A stretch of 64,000 bases of DNA from Pseudomonas wuhanensis (GTDB lineage: Bacteria > Pseudomonadota > Gammaproteobacteria > Pseudomonadales > Pseudomonadaceae). Below the pieces are notes generated by a model that was not told where the DNA came from, did no database searches, and saw only the letters and a program-made list of their open reading frames with translations. The stretch spans positions 310,001-374,000 of the forward strand of contig NZ_CP117430.1 in assembly GCF_030687395.1 (NCBI RefSeq), written 5' to 3'. The position numbers were made by a program, and so were the translations under genes. Each line of letters begins with the position of its first letter. The stretch's first letter is position 1. This document shows positions 54,645 through 63,504 of the stretch, one piece after another.

Positions 54645-56039
54645 ATGACCAATCCCGCGCTGATTGATGAGCTGAAGACCCTGGTTGAGCCTGGCAAGGT
54701 GCTGACCGACGCCGACTCCCTGAATGCTTACGGCAAGGATTGGACCAAGCATTTCGCCCCGGCCCCGACGGCCATTGTGTTCCCCAAGACCACCGAGCAG
54801 GTCCAGGCCATTGTCCGTTGGGCCAATGAACACAAGGTGGCGCTGGTGCCTTCCGGTGGTCGTACCGGGCTTTCCGCTGCGGCCGTGGCAGCCAATGGCG
54901 AAGTGGTCGTGTCCTTCGACTACATGAACCAGATTCTCGACGTGAACCTGACTGACCGCACGGCCGTTTGCCAGCCAGGCGTGGTTACCGAGCAATTGCA
55001 GAACAAGGCCGAAGAGCACGGGCTGTATTACCCGGTGGATTTCGCATCGGCAGGTTCCAGTCAGATTGGTGGCAATATCGGCACCAATGCCGGCGGGATC
55101 AAGGTGATTCGCTACGGCATGACCCGCAATTGGGTCGCCGGCATGAAAGTTGTCACCGGCAAGGGCGATCTGCTGGAACTGAACAAAGACCTGATCAAGA
55201 ACGCCACCGGCTACGACCTGCGTCAGCTGTTCATTGGCGCCGAAGGCACGCTGGGCTTTGTGGTCGAGGCCACCATGCGTCTGGACCGTGCGCCGAAAAA
55301 CCTCACCGCGATGGTCCTCGGCACCGCCGATTTCGATTCGATCATGCCGGTATTGCACGCATTCCAAAGCAAACTTGACCTGACCGCGTTCGAATTCTTC
55401 TCTGACAAAGCTCTTGCCAAGGTCATGGCCCGCGGCGATGTGCCGGCGCCGTTCGAATCCGATTGCCCGTTCTACGCACTGCTGGAATTCGAAGCGACCA
55501 CTGAAGAAGTGGCCAACCACGCCCTGGAAACCTTCGAGCACTGCGTCGAGCAGGGCTGGGTGCTGGATGGCGTGATGAGCCAGAGCGAAACCCAGCTGCA
55601 GAACCTCTGGAAGCTGCGCGAGTACATCTCCGAAACCATTTCCCACTGGACGCCGTACAAAAACGACATTTCAGTCACTGTGTCGAAAGTCCCGGGGTTC
55701 CTGAAAGAAATCGACGCAATCGTCGGCGAACATTACCCGGATTTCGAAATCGTCTGGTTCGGCCACATCGGCGACGGCAATCTGCACTTGAACATCCTCA
55801 AGCCGGATAACCTGAGCAAGGACGAGTTCTTCGCCAAGTGCGCGACCGTCAACAAGTGGGTGTTCGAAACCGTCGAGAAATACAACGGTTCGATTTCCGC
55901 CGAACATGGCGTGGGCATGACCAAGCGTGACTACTTGACCTACAGCCGCTCGCCGGTTGAGATCGAGTACATGAAAGCCGTCAAAGCGGTGTTCGACCCC
56001 AACGGCATCATGAACCCGGGCAAGATTTTCGCTGTTTGA
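54645..56039 (+). CDS. D-2-hydroxyglutarate dehydrogenase (FAD-linked)
   Basis: A 464-residue FAD-linked oxidase (an alternative start 30 bases upstream gives 474). The FAD_binding_4 domain has VPSGGRTGLSAAAVAANGEV and GGNIGTNAGGIKVIRYG. The C-terminal FAD-oxidase domain has WFGHIGDGNLHLNIL, with metal-binding His residues, and EHGVGMTK. Divergence from serA matches the known pairing in Pseudomonas, where this enzyme reoxidises the D-2-hydroxyglutarate made by SerA and passes electrons to an electron-transfer flavoprotein. A general D-lactate dehydrogenase role is less likely in this context. Confidence 0.92.
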   Translation: MTNPALIDELKTLVEPGKVLTDADSLNAYGKDWTKHFAPAPTAIVFPKTTEQVQAIVRWANEHKVALVPSGGRTGLSAAAVAANGEVVVSFDYMNQILDVNLTDRTAVCQPGVVTEQLQNKAEEHGLYYPVDFASAGSSQIGGNIGTNAGGIKVIRYGMTRNWVAGMKVVTGKGDLLELNKDLIKNATGYDLRQLFIGAEGTLGFVVEATMRLDRAPKNLTAMVLGTADFDSIMPVLHAFQSKLDLTAFEFFSDKALAKVMARGDVPAPFESDCPFYALLEFEATTEEVANHALETFEHCVEQGWVLDGVMSQSETQLQNLWKLREYISETISHWTPYKNDISVTVSKVPGFLKEIDAIVGEHYPDFEIVWFGHIGDGNLHLNILKPDNLSKDEFFAKCATVNKWVFETVEKYNGSISAEHGVGMTKRDYLTYSRSPVEIEYMKAVKAVFDPNGIMNPGKIFAV

Positions 56040-56076
56040 CTTTTGAATTTAAGAGCTACGAACCAGGAGTCGGTCC

Positions 56077-56742
56077 ATGAGCTATCAGCACCAGTATGTC
56101 GACGGTACGCGCATTCATTTCCCGTTGGGGAAAGTGGTGTGCATCGGCCGCAACTACGCCGAACACGCCAAGGAACTGGACAACCCGGTGCCTACCGAGC
56201 CACTGCTGTTCATCAAGCCGGGCAGTTGCGTGGTGCCGCTGGAAGGCGGTTTCAGCATTCCGACCGAGCGTGGCTCGGTGCATTACGAAGCGGAAATCGC
56301 CGTGCTGATCGGCAAGCCGTTGTCGACCAAGCCCAGCCGTGAAGAAGTGCTGGATGCCATCTCCGGCATCGCCCCGGCCCTGGACCTGACCCTGCGCGAC
56401 AAACAGGCCGAGCTTAAAGCCAAGGGCTTGCCGTGGGAAATCGCCAAGTGCTTCGACGGTGCGGCAGTGATTGCGCCATTCGTGGCGGGCAGTACCTTCG
56501 CCGACCTGACCGACATTGGCATCCGCCTGACCATCAATGGCGAAGTCCGCCAGGATGGCAACAGCAAGGACATGCTCAATCCGATCGTGCCGATGATCCA
56601 GTACATGGCCGGCTGCTTCTCGCTGCAGGCCGGTGATGTGATCCTTACGGGTACGCCGGTGGGCGTTGGCCCGCTGAATGTCGGTGACGAACTGGTGCTC
56701 GAATTGCCGGGCGCCAGCCGCTTCACCAGCAGCGTCCGCTGA
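56077..56742 (+). CDS. Fumarylacetoacetate hydrolase (FAH) family protein
   Basis: A 221-residue FAH-fold enzyme starting MSYQHQYVDGTRIHFPLGKV. The metal-binding E-x-E is in HYEAEIAVLIGKPL (about residues 70-83). KCFDGAAVIAPFVAG and DVILTGTPVGVGPLNVGDEL complete the signature. Such small FAH proteins are often acylpyruvases or oxaloacetate decarboxylases. It starts 37 bases after the hydroxyglutarate dehydrogenase gene with AACCAGGAG, so the two probably form an operon. Confidence 0.9.
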   Translation: MSYQHQYVDGTRIHFPLGKVVCIGRNYAEHAKELDNPVPTEPLLFIKPGSCVVPLEGGFSIPTERGSVHYEAEIAVLIGKPLSTKPSREEVLDAISGIAPALDLTLRDKQAELKAKGLPWEIAKCFDGAAVIAPFVAGSTFADLTDIGIRLTINGEVRQDGNSKDMLNPIVPMIQYMAGCFSLQAGDVILTGTPVGVGPLNVGDELVLELPGASRFTSSVR

Positions 56743-56752
56743 TTTACACATA

Positions 56753-56849
56753 ACCCTGTGGGAGCGGGCTTGCTCGCGAAGAGGGAGTGTCAGTCGACAT
56801 CAATGTTGGCTGACACACCGCATTCGCGAGCAAGCCCGCTCCCACATTG
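56753..56849. repeat. REP doublet (REPIN), TGCTCGCGAA variant
   Basis: Inverted copies at 56755-56780 and 56824-56848. The spacer itself is palindromic (TGTCAG...CTGACA), giving one long hairpin. It follows the FAH-family gene. Confidence 0.9.
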
Positions 56850-57010
56850 GTTTGTAATCCTTCCCGCAAATTGCATCTGCCCACACAGGGCAATCCCGCC
56901 ATTTCCCGTTTTTTTCACATTTTGTCCGGATAATTCCGAGGCTTCTGGCGTCTGACCCAGTCCCAATTGTGCTATTACCCATAGCCTGAATTTCTGGAAC
57001 GCATCCCTGC

Positions 57011-57940
57011 ATGACCACCCAACCGCTGCCCAAGCTGAAAACTGCCCGCCGCTCGCGCTTTGTCATGCGTTGGTATTCCTGGCTTTTGCTGGTGGCTGCT
57101 GCTGTGTATGGCCTCGTGTTTACGATGCATTGGGATGATCGCGGCGTGCTCTGGGTGATGGAGCGTTTCGAAAGCCCGGCCGAGCGAAAAGACAGTATCT
57201 GGCTGCCGGATTACCGGGCGGTGATCGACGCCAAGTTGCTGCCGGGCATGGAGAAGGATGAAGCGTCAGACGTATCTTATGACCCGCAGACCAAAACCCT
57301 GTTTGCGGTGATGGGCAAGAACCCGTTCCTGGTCGAGCTGACATTGCAGGGCGACGTGTTGCGCAAGATGCCGCTGGTGGGTTGGGGCAACCCGGAAGCG
57401 GTGGCGGTCATGGGCAACGGTTTGCTGGCGATTACCGATGAGCGCAAACACCTGCTTTCCATCGTCAAGGTCGACGCCGATACTCGCGAATTGAATATCG
57501 CCAGTTTCCCGAAATACGACCTGGGCCCGTCGAAAAACCAGAATAAGGCCTTCGAGGCGGTCGTCTGGGATGCGCGCAACCAGCAACTGTTGCTGGGTGA
57601 AGAGCGTCCACCGGCGCTGTTCAGCTGGAAAAGCGACGGTAGCCAAATCCTCAAGGGCGACAAGCAAAAGCTGTCCAGCGACGAACTGGATATTCGCAAC
57701 CTGTCGGCCCTGGCCATCGATTCACGCACCGGTCATACCCTGGTGCTGTCCGCCGATTCTCACTTGTTGCTGGAATTGGATGAGAAAGGCGAGCAGGTCA
57801 GCTTCATGACTCTGCTGGGTGGTTTCAATGGTCTGAAAAAAACCATTCCCCGTGCCGAAGGCGTGACCATGGACGAAGCAGGCACGCTGTACATAGTGAG
57901 TGAGCCGAACCTGTTCTATCGCTTTGAAAAACAACGGTAG
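57011..57940 (+). CDS. SdiA-regulated (YjiK-like) domain protein, copy A
   Basis: A 309-residue membrane-anchored protein. One transmembrane segment (about residues 22-40, SWLLLVAAAVYGLVF) is followed by a predicted periplasmic beta-propeller-like domain: KDEASDVSYDPQTKTLFAVM, EAVAVMGNGLLAITDERKH and AEGVTMDEAGTLYIVSEPNL. The family is usually annotated SdiA-regulated/YjiK and has no known reaction. A similar gene follows 120 bases later. Whether it responds to acyl-homoserine lactones is not known. Confidence 0.88.
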   Translation: MTTQPLPKLKTARRSRFVMRWYSWLLLVAAAVYGLVFTMHWDDRGVLWVMERFESPAERKDSIWLPDYRAVIDAKLLPGMEKDEASDVSYDPQTKTLFAVMGKNPFLVELTLQGDVLRKMPLVGWGNPEAVAVMGNGLLAITDERKHLLSIVKVDADTRELNIASFPKYDLGPSKNQNKAFEAVVWDARNQQLLLGEERPPALFSWKSDGSQILKGDKQKLSSDELDIRNLSALAIDSRTGHTLVLSADSHLLLELDEKGEQVSFMTLLGGFNGLKKTIPRAEGVTMDEAGTLYIVSEPNLFYRFEKQR

Positions 57941-57964
57941 GAGCAGCCTTCGGCAGCTCCTGCG
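57939..57964. repeat. Short palindrome related to the spuD-spuE element
   Basis: GGAGCAGCCTTCGGCAGCTCC forms a hairpin overlapping the end of the first YjiK-like gene. The CAGCCTTCGGCAGCT core is shared with the right arm at about 39155-39170. Confidence 0.65.
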
Positions 57965-58060
57965 AGTTCGGTCATTGTGGTCGAAGGCCACTGGCCATTA
58001 AGCTTGAATTCATGCAGCCGTGGTATTTCATCCTCCCGTCTTGTTTCCGAGCTCGCCTGA

Positions 58061-58978
58061 ATGCGCCGACTTGCCCGTCCCAAACCCTTGATGCTGATCT
58101 TGTCGGTAATTGCGCTGATTGTGCTGGTTGCCATCGGCCAATATCTGCGTCTGTTCGAGCGCACCTGGTTCAATGTGCAGGCGCTCTGGCAGCCGATGAA
58201 TGCTCAGTCCATTGGCCTGGATCAGTATCAGGTAGCGATCGAGGCGCGAGTCATTGACGGTCTGGACGATGATGTTTCGGCGCTGACCTTCGATCCCGTG
58301 CGAAAAAGCCTGTTCACCGTCACCAACAAAAATGCCGAACTGATCGAATTGTCCCTGGAGGGCAAAATCCTGCGGCGTGTGGCGCTGGTCGGGTTTGGCG
58401 ACCCGGAGGCGGTGGAATTCATCAGCGCTGACACTTACGTGATCACTGACGAGCGTCAGCAGCGGCTGATCAAGATTCATCTGGAGAAAGATACGACGTT
58501 CCTCGATGCAGCGGACGCCGAACAGATGACCCTCGGTGTGCACATGAGTGGCAACAAGGGGTTTGAAGGGTTGGCCTATGACTCGGTGGGCAAGCGCTTG
58601 TTTGTCGCCAAGGAACGCGATCCGATGCTGATTTACGAAGTGCAGGGCTTTCCGCATTACAACCCGGAGAAGTCGTACGCGGTGCATGTGGTGAACAACC
58701 CCAAACGTGATGCCGGAATGTTCGTGCGAGACCTGTCGAGCCTGCAGTACGACGAACGCAGCGGCCATTTGCTGGCGCTGTCCGATGAGTCGCGACTGAT
58801 TCTGGAGCTGGATGTCGATGGGCGACCGCTGACCACAATGTCACTGAGCAAGGGGCGTCAGGGATTGCAGAAAACTGTGCCGCAAGCAGAAGGCATCGCC
58901 ATGGACGACGACGGCACCCTGTACCTCGTCAGCGAGCCGAATCTTTTCTACGTCTTCAAAAAACCACCGCAAAACTAA
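58061..58978 (+). CDS. SdiA-regulated (YjiK-like) domain protein, copy B
   Basis: A 305-residue paralogue of the preceding protein, also with one N-terminal membrane helix (MLILSVIALIVLVAIGQYL). The same repeated motifs appear: DDDVSALTFDPVRKSLFTVT, PEAVEFISADTYVITDERQQ and AEGIAMDDDGTLYLVSEPNL. Moderate divergence between the two suggests an old duplication, not a recent one. Function unknown. Confidence 0.88.
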   Translation: MRRLARPKPLMLILSVIALIVLVAIGQYLRLFERTWFNVQALWQPMNAQSIGLDQYQVAIEARVIDGLDDDVSALTFDPVRKSLFTVTNKNAELIELSLEGKILRRVALVGFGDPEAVEFISADTYVITDERQQRLIKIHLEKDTTFLDAADAEQMTLGVHMSGNKGFEGLAYDSVGKRLFVAKERDPMLIYEVQGFPHYNPEKSYAVHVVNNPKRDAGMFVRDLSSLQYDERSGHLLALSDESRLILELDVDGRPLTTMSLSKGRQGLQKTVPQAEGIAMDDDGTLYLVSEPNLFYVFKKPPQN

Positions 58979-58994
58979 CAAGCACCCCAAAAAC

Positions 58995-59091
58995 ACTGTG
59001 GGAGCGGGCTTGCCCGCGATAGCGGTCTGTCCTTCAACAATGATGTTGAATGGGACGGCCTCATCGCGGGCAAACCCGCTCCCACAGGTTT
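58995..59091. repeat. REP doublet (REPIN)
   Basis: Inverted copies at 58996-59020 and 59062-59089 with a spacer containing TCAACAATGATGTTGA, a perfect small palindrome. It lies between the second YjiK-like gene and rpiA (convergent). Confidence 0.9.
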
Positions 59092-59106
59092 ATCTGTGTG
59101 TCTGAT

Positions 59107-59781
59107 TTATTGGGCGCGCAGGGTTTTCACGCCTTCACTCGTCCCCAGCAGCAGAAGATCAGCCGGGCGGGCTGCGAACAAACCGTTGGTGACCACGCCG
59201 ACGATGGCATTGATCTGTGTTTCCAACTCCACCGGGTTGGTGATCTGCATGTTGAATACGTCGAGAATGATGTTGCCGTTGTCGGTCAGAACGCCTTCAC
59301 GGTAAACCGGGTCACCGCCGAGCTTCACCAGTTCGCGGGCCACGTGGCTGCGGGCCATCGGGATCACTTCCACCGGCAGCGGGAAGGCACCGAGGACCGG
59401 CACCAGTTTGCTGGCGTCGGCGATGCAGATGAAAGTCTTGGCCACGGCCGCAACAATCTTCTCGCGGGTCAGGGCCGCGCCGCCGCCCTTGATCAGGTGC
59501 AGGTGCTCGTCACTTTCATCGGCGCCGTCGACGTAGAACTCAAGGTTGCTGACAGTATTGAGCTCATACACCGGAATGCCATGGCCCTTGAGGCGGGCGG
59601 CGGTGGCTTCGGAACTGGCGACCGCGCCATCGAACGCGCCTTTGTGCTTGGCCAGGGCATCGATGAAGCAGTTGGCGGTGGAGCCGGTGCCGACCCCGAC
59701 GATGCTCTTGTCGTCGAGTTTCGGGAGGATGAAGTCGACGGCGGCCTGGGCTACGGCCTGTTTGAGTTGATCCTGGGTCAT
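59107..59781 (-). CDS. rpiA: Ribose-5-phosphate isomerase A
   Basis: A 224-residue enzyme interconverting ribose-5-P and ribulose-5-P. Motifs: [15 protein letters not shown] (about residues 26-40), [20 protein letters not shown] with catalytic Asp/Glu near 85-90, and [14 protein letters not shown]. It is divergent from ilvA across 316 bases. Confidence 0.97.
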   Translation of the reverse strand: MTQDQLKQAVAQAAVDFILPKLDDKSIVGVGTGSTANCFIDALAKHKGAFDGAVASSEATAARLKGHGIPVYELNTVSNLEFYVDGADESDEHLHLIKGGGAALTREKIVAAVAKTFICIADASKLVPVLGAFPLPVEVIPMARSHVARELVKLGGDPVYREGVLTDNGNIILDVFNMQITNPVELETQINAIVGVVTNGLFAARPADLLLLGTSEGVKTLRAQ

Positions 59782-60097
59782 GCGGGCTCCGAAGTGCCGA
59801 AAGGGGACGAAAGGCCGGCATTATAGGCTTCGCGATGGGGAAGGTCATTGCCCGATTGGCGGGTCAAATGCGCACATCGCACGATTCCTGTACCTGTAGA
59901 GCGAGGTTTGCCCGCGAAAGCGATCTAACCGCCAACATTTATGTTGGATGTTAAGACCTCTTCGCGGGCAAGCCTCGCTCCTACAAATGTCATGATCCTC
60001 CCTGGTGAACCTAAAACCTCTTGATTCGTATGGTCGCCCGCCCAAAAGCCGGGTTAGACTCCTTGGCCCTGCCCAACCCGCTCAGTGATGCTTTCCG
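59782..60097. repeat. REP doublet in the rpiA-ilvA divergent gap
   Basis: No gene is seen in this 316-base gap. A REP doublet of the GAGCGAGGTTTGCCCGCGAA variant occupies about 59893-59986, with CCAACATTTATGTTGG (palindrome) in the spacer. The promoters of rpiA and ilvA must flank it; none was assigned. Confidence 0.85.
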
Positions 60098-61612
60098 ATG
60101 CTCGAACAGTACGTCAAAAAGATCCTCACCTCGCGCGTTTATGACGTTGCCGTAGAAACCCCATTGCAGACTGCCCGCCAGCTCTCCGAGCGGCTGGGTA
60201 ATGAAATCTGGCTCAAGCGTGAAGACTTGCAGCCGGTGTTCTCGTTCAAGATTCGTGGCGCCTACAACAAGTTGACGCAATTGAGCGATGAAGAACGTGC
60301 TCGCGGCGTGGTCACCGCGTCGGCGGGCAATCATGCGCAAGGCCTGGCCCTGGCGGCCAAGGTATTGGGCGTGAAGGCGACCATCGTGATGCCCAAGACC
60401 ACCCCCGAGATCAAGGTCGAAGGTGTGCGTTCGCGTGGCGGAAAAGTGGTGCTGCACGGGGATTCGTTCCCGGAAGCCCTGGCCTACTCGCTGAAACTGG
60501 TCGACGAAAAAGGCTACGTCTACATTCACCCTTACGATGACCCCCACACCATTGCCGGGCAGGGCACGGTGGCCATGGAGATTCTGCGCCAGCACCCGGG
60601 GCGTCTGGATGCGATTTTCGTTCCAGTGGGCGGCGGCGGCCTGATCGCCGGCATCGCGGCGTATGTGAAATACCTGCGCCCGGACATCAAAATCATCGGC
60701 GTCGAACCGGATGACTCCAACTGCCTGCAAGCCGCCATGGCGGCTGGCGAGCGCGTGGTGTTGCCGACCGTGGGGCTGTTTGCCGACGGCGTCGCGGTGG
60801 CGCAAATCGGTCAGCATACCTTCGATATCTGCAAAGACTACGTTGACGAGGTCATCACGGTCAGCACTGACGAGATCTGTGCGGCAATCAAGGATATCTA
60901 CGACGATACCCGCTCGATCACTGAACCTGCCGGCGCCTTGGGCGTGGCCGGGATCAAGAAGTATGTCGAGCAACGCGGTGTTACGGGGCATACTTTCGTG
61001 GCCATCGATTCCGGTGCCAACGTCAACTTCGACCGCCTGCGTCATGTCGCCGAGCGTGCCGAACTGGGCGAGGGCCGCGAAGCCATCATCGCCGTGACCA
61101 TTCCCGAGAAACCGGGCAGCTTCAAGGCGTTCTGCGAAGCCATCGGCAAGCGCCAGATCACCGAATTCAATTACCGCTACAACACCGGCAGCGAAGCGCA
61201 CATCTTTGTCGGCGTGCAGACGCACCCGGAAAACGACCCGCGCAGTGCGCTGCTCGCCAGTCTCACCGAGCAGGGTTTCCCGGTACTCGACCTGACCGAC
61301 AACGAACTGGCCAAGTTACACATCCGCCACATGGTCGGCGGGCGTGCTGTCCATGTGGTCGATGAAGTGGTGCTGCGCTTCGAGTTCCCGGAGCGTCCGG
61401 GTGCGTTGTTCAACTTCCTCAACAAGCTCGGCGGGCGCTGGAACATTTCGATGTTCCACTACCGCAACCACGGCGCGGCCGATGGCCGTGTGGTCGCGGG
61501 CCTGCAAGTGCCGCACGACGAGCGTCATCTGGTACCGGCCGCGCTGGAAGAAATCGGCTACCCATACTGGGACGAAAGCGACAATCCGGCTTATCAGCTG
61601 TTTCTCGGCTGA
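60098..61612 (+). CDS. ilvA: L-threonine dehydratase (biosynthetic)
   Basis: A 504-residue PLP enzyme that deaminates threonine to 2-oxobutyrate, first step of isoleucine synthesis. The PLP lysine is K51 in SFKIRGAYNKL; the phosphate loop is PVGGGGLIAGIAAYVKYL. Two ACT-like domains follow (about residues 330-500: PEKPGSFKAFCEAIGKR and PERPGALFNFLNKLGGRW), giving isoleucine/valine feedback. The catabolic TdcB form lacks these domains. A small membrane protein gene follows 39 bases later. Confidence 0.96.
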   Translation: MLEQYVKKILTSRVYDVAVETPLQTARQLSERLGNEIWLKREDLQPVFSFKIRGAYNKLTQLSDEERARGVVTASAGNHAQGLALAAKVLGVKATIVMPKTTPEIKVEGVRSRGGKVVLHGDSFPEALAYSLKLVDEKGYVYIHPYDDPHTIAGQGTVAMEILRQHPGRLDAIFVPVGGGGLIAGIAAYVKYLRPDIKIIGVEPDDSNCLQAAMAAGERVVLPTVGLFADGVAVAQIGQHTFDICKDYVDEVITVSTDEICAAIKDIYDDTRSITEPAGALGVAGIKKYVEQRGVTGHTFVAIDSGANVNFDRLRHVAERAELGEGREAIIAVTIPEKPGSFKAFCEAIGKRQITEFNYRYNTGSEAHIFVGVQTHPENDPRSALLASLTEQGFPVLDLTDNELAKLHIRHMVGGRAVHVVDEVVLRFEFPERPGALFNFLNKLGGRWNISMFHYRNHGAADGRVVAGLQVPHDERHLVPAALEEIGYPYWDESDNPAYQLFLG

Positions 61613-61651
61613 GCGGCTACGCTGACGAGCAAGTCATAAGGAAATCGAACA

Positions 61652-62080
61652 ATGGAAACGTTAACCGCCCTCAAAATCGCTCATGGCGTGGCGACGGTGT
61701 TGCTGTTGATGAGCGCGCTGGGGCTGGCGATCTGGGTCTGGCGCACGCGCCGTAACGGCGACGCGACGGCTCACACCCGTACCTTGCAGCGACCGCTGGT
61801 GTTCATCTGGCTAGTGATGGGCCTGGCATTGCTGAGCATGCCGTTCACCGGCTGGTGGATGGTGCATCTGGTGGGCTGGCCGCTGGGGCAGACCTGGTTG
61901 CTGGCTTCCAGTGTGCTCTACACCGTGGCGGCGCTGGGCTGGTTCTGGCTGCTGGTGCGGCTCAATCGGCTGCGCAAGGCGCCCGCTGGGGGAAATGGGA
62001 AGTTTACGTTTGCGTTGGCGTTGTTCAGCTTTGTCTGCTTTATCGCCATTGCGGGGTTGATGGGGGCCAAGCCGGTTTAA
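61652..62080 (+). CDS. DUF2269-type small integral membrane protein
   Basis: A 142-residue protein with four predicted membrane helices (about residues 12-30, 48-66, 80-100 and 119-138). It starts METLTALKIAHGVATVLLLM; a His at the first helix and W-W-x-V-H at 69-73 are conserved in DUF2269-like proteins. It is probably co-transcribed with ilvA. Function unknown. Confidence 0.75.
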   Translation: METLTALKIAHGVATVLLLMSALGLAIWVWRTRRNGDATAHTRTLQRPLVFIWLVMGLALLSMPFTGWWMVHLVGWPLGQTWLLASSVLYTVAALGWFWLLVRLNRLRKAPAGGNGKFTFALALFSFVCFIAIAGLMGAKPV

Positions 62081-62100
62081 GGCTTCAGGCCGAGTTGACC

Positions 62101-62197
62101 CAATCGCGGGCAAGCCCGCTCCCACAAGGTTTTGCTGTGTGACATAGATAGCATTTACAGCAGAGATCCCTGTGGGAGCGGGCTTGCCCGCGATGGC
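62101..62197. repeat. REP doublet (REPIN)
   Basis: Inverted copies at 62102-62127 and 62169-62195, between convergent DUF2269-like and HAD genes. Confidence 0.9.
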
Positions 62198-62201
62198 GAT
62201 C

Positions 62202-62858
62202 TCAATCGCGCAACGAAATCACCGGCCAGCCCCGCTTCTCAGCCTCGGCCCGCAGATTAGGATCCGGATCAACAGCAATCGGATTCGCCACCTGCTCCAG
62301 CAACGCCAGGTCATTCATCGAGTCGCTGTAGAAATAGCTGTCTTGCAGATTGTGGCCAGTCTCCTCCAGCCAACGGTTCAACCGGGTCACCTTGCCTTCA
62401 CGAAAGCACGGGACATCAGTGCTGCGCCCACTGTACCGGCCGCCGATCATTTCGCATTCGGTGGCGATCAGGGTCTCCACGCCTAAACGTGCTGCAATCG
62501 GCCCGGTCACAAAGCGGTTGGTGGCGGTGATGATCACCAGCTTGTCGCCGGCGTCACGGTGTTTGGCCAACAGTTCGAGGCCCTTGGGCAGCACGATCGG
62601 CTCGATGCAGTCGCGCATGTAGTCCAGGTGCCATTCATCCAGCGTGGCCATCTCGGTGCGGCCAAGCACTTCAAGGCAGAAGTTCAGGTACGCGTCGTTA
62701 TCCAGCTTGCCGGCCAGGTAATCCTGATAGAACTCGTCGTTGCGTGCCTTGTAGGCGACGGCGTCGAGAAAACCGCGTTCGCACAGATAGTCGCCCCAGG
62801 CGTGGTCACTGTCACCGCCCAGAAGCGTGTTGTCCAAGTCGAATAAAGCCAGCCGCAT
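62202..62858 (-). CDS. HAD-IB family phosphatase
   Basis: A 218-residue haloacid-dehalogenase phosphatase of the SerB-like subclass IB. Motif I is [17 protein letters not shown] (D-x-D at residues 7-9), motif II IITATNR, motif III K-Y/F-with [16 protein letters not shown] holding the metal Asp. The start at 62858 gives [13 protein letters not shown]; longer starts add a non-family tail. Histidinol-phosphate or phosphoserine-like substrates are possible. It is divergent from rppH. Confidence 0.9.
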   Translation of the reverse strand: MRLALFDLDNTLLGGDSDHAWGDYLCERGFLDAVAYKARNDEFYQDYLAGKLDNDAYLNFCLEVLGRTEMATLDEWHLDYMRDCIEPIVLPKGLELLAKHRDAGDKLVIITATNRFVTGPIAARLGVETLIATECEMIGGRYSGRSTDVPCFREGKVTRLNRWLEETGHNLQDSYFYSDSMNDLALLEQVANPIAVDPDPNLRAEAEKRGWPVISLRD

Positions 62859-63002
62859 TGCAGTTACTCGCTGAAAAAGTCTGTAGAAAGGTTTCAAGAA
62901 TACGGACTTTTCACAAGAGTGCACATAAGGTAGGTCGGCTCGTTGCTGCTTTCACAACCTTTGTGGAACAATGCGGCGACATGCGTTTGCGAGGTTGTTG
63001 CC

Positions 63003-63482
63003 GTGATCGACCCCGATGGTTTCCGCCCCAATGTCGGGATCATTCTGACGAATGATGCCGGCCAGGTGCTATGGGCTCGCCGAATCAATCAAGATGCCTG
63101 GCAGTTTCCACAGGGAGGGATCAACCCCCAGGAGACGCCAGAAGACGCCTTGTACCGCGAGTTGAACGAAGAAGTGGGCCTGGAGCGCGAAGATGTTGAA
63201 ATTCTCGCCTGCACCCGGGGCTGGTTGCGTTATCGTTTGCCGCAACGTTTGGTCAGGACGCACAGCCAACCGCTGTGCATCGGCCAGAAGCAGAAATGGT
63301 TTCTCCTGCGCCTGATCTCCAACGAGCAGCGGGTGCGGATGGATTTGACCGGTAAACCGGAATTCGATGGCTGGCGCTGGGTCAGTTATTGGTATCCGTT
63401 GGGCCAGGTGGTGACATTCAAGCGCGAGGTTTATCGCCGCGCTCTCAAAGAGCTTGCCCCGCGCCTTTTAGCGCGCGACTGA
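63003..63482 (+). CDS. rppH: RNA pyrophosphohydrolase
   Basis: A 159-residue Nudix enzyme that removes pyrophosphate from mRNA 5' ends and starts decay. The Nudix box runs from GG in [17 protein letters not shown] through RELNEEVGL (about residues 36-60). The GTG at 63003 ([15 protein letters not shown]) is chosen over upstream ATG/TTG codons because it gives the exact family start. ptsP follows 22 bases later, the standard gene order. Confidence 0.96.
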   Translation: MIDPDGFRPNVGIILTNDAGQVLWARRINQDAWQFPQGGINPQETPEDALYRELNEEVGLEREDVEILACTRGWLRYRLPQRLVRTHSQPLCIGQKQKWFLLRLISNEQRVRMDLTGKPEFDGWRWVSYWYPLGQVVTFKREVYRRALKELAPRLLARD

Positions 63483-63504
63483 CGACGGAGTTCGACCCCG
63501 AGCC

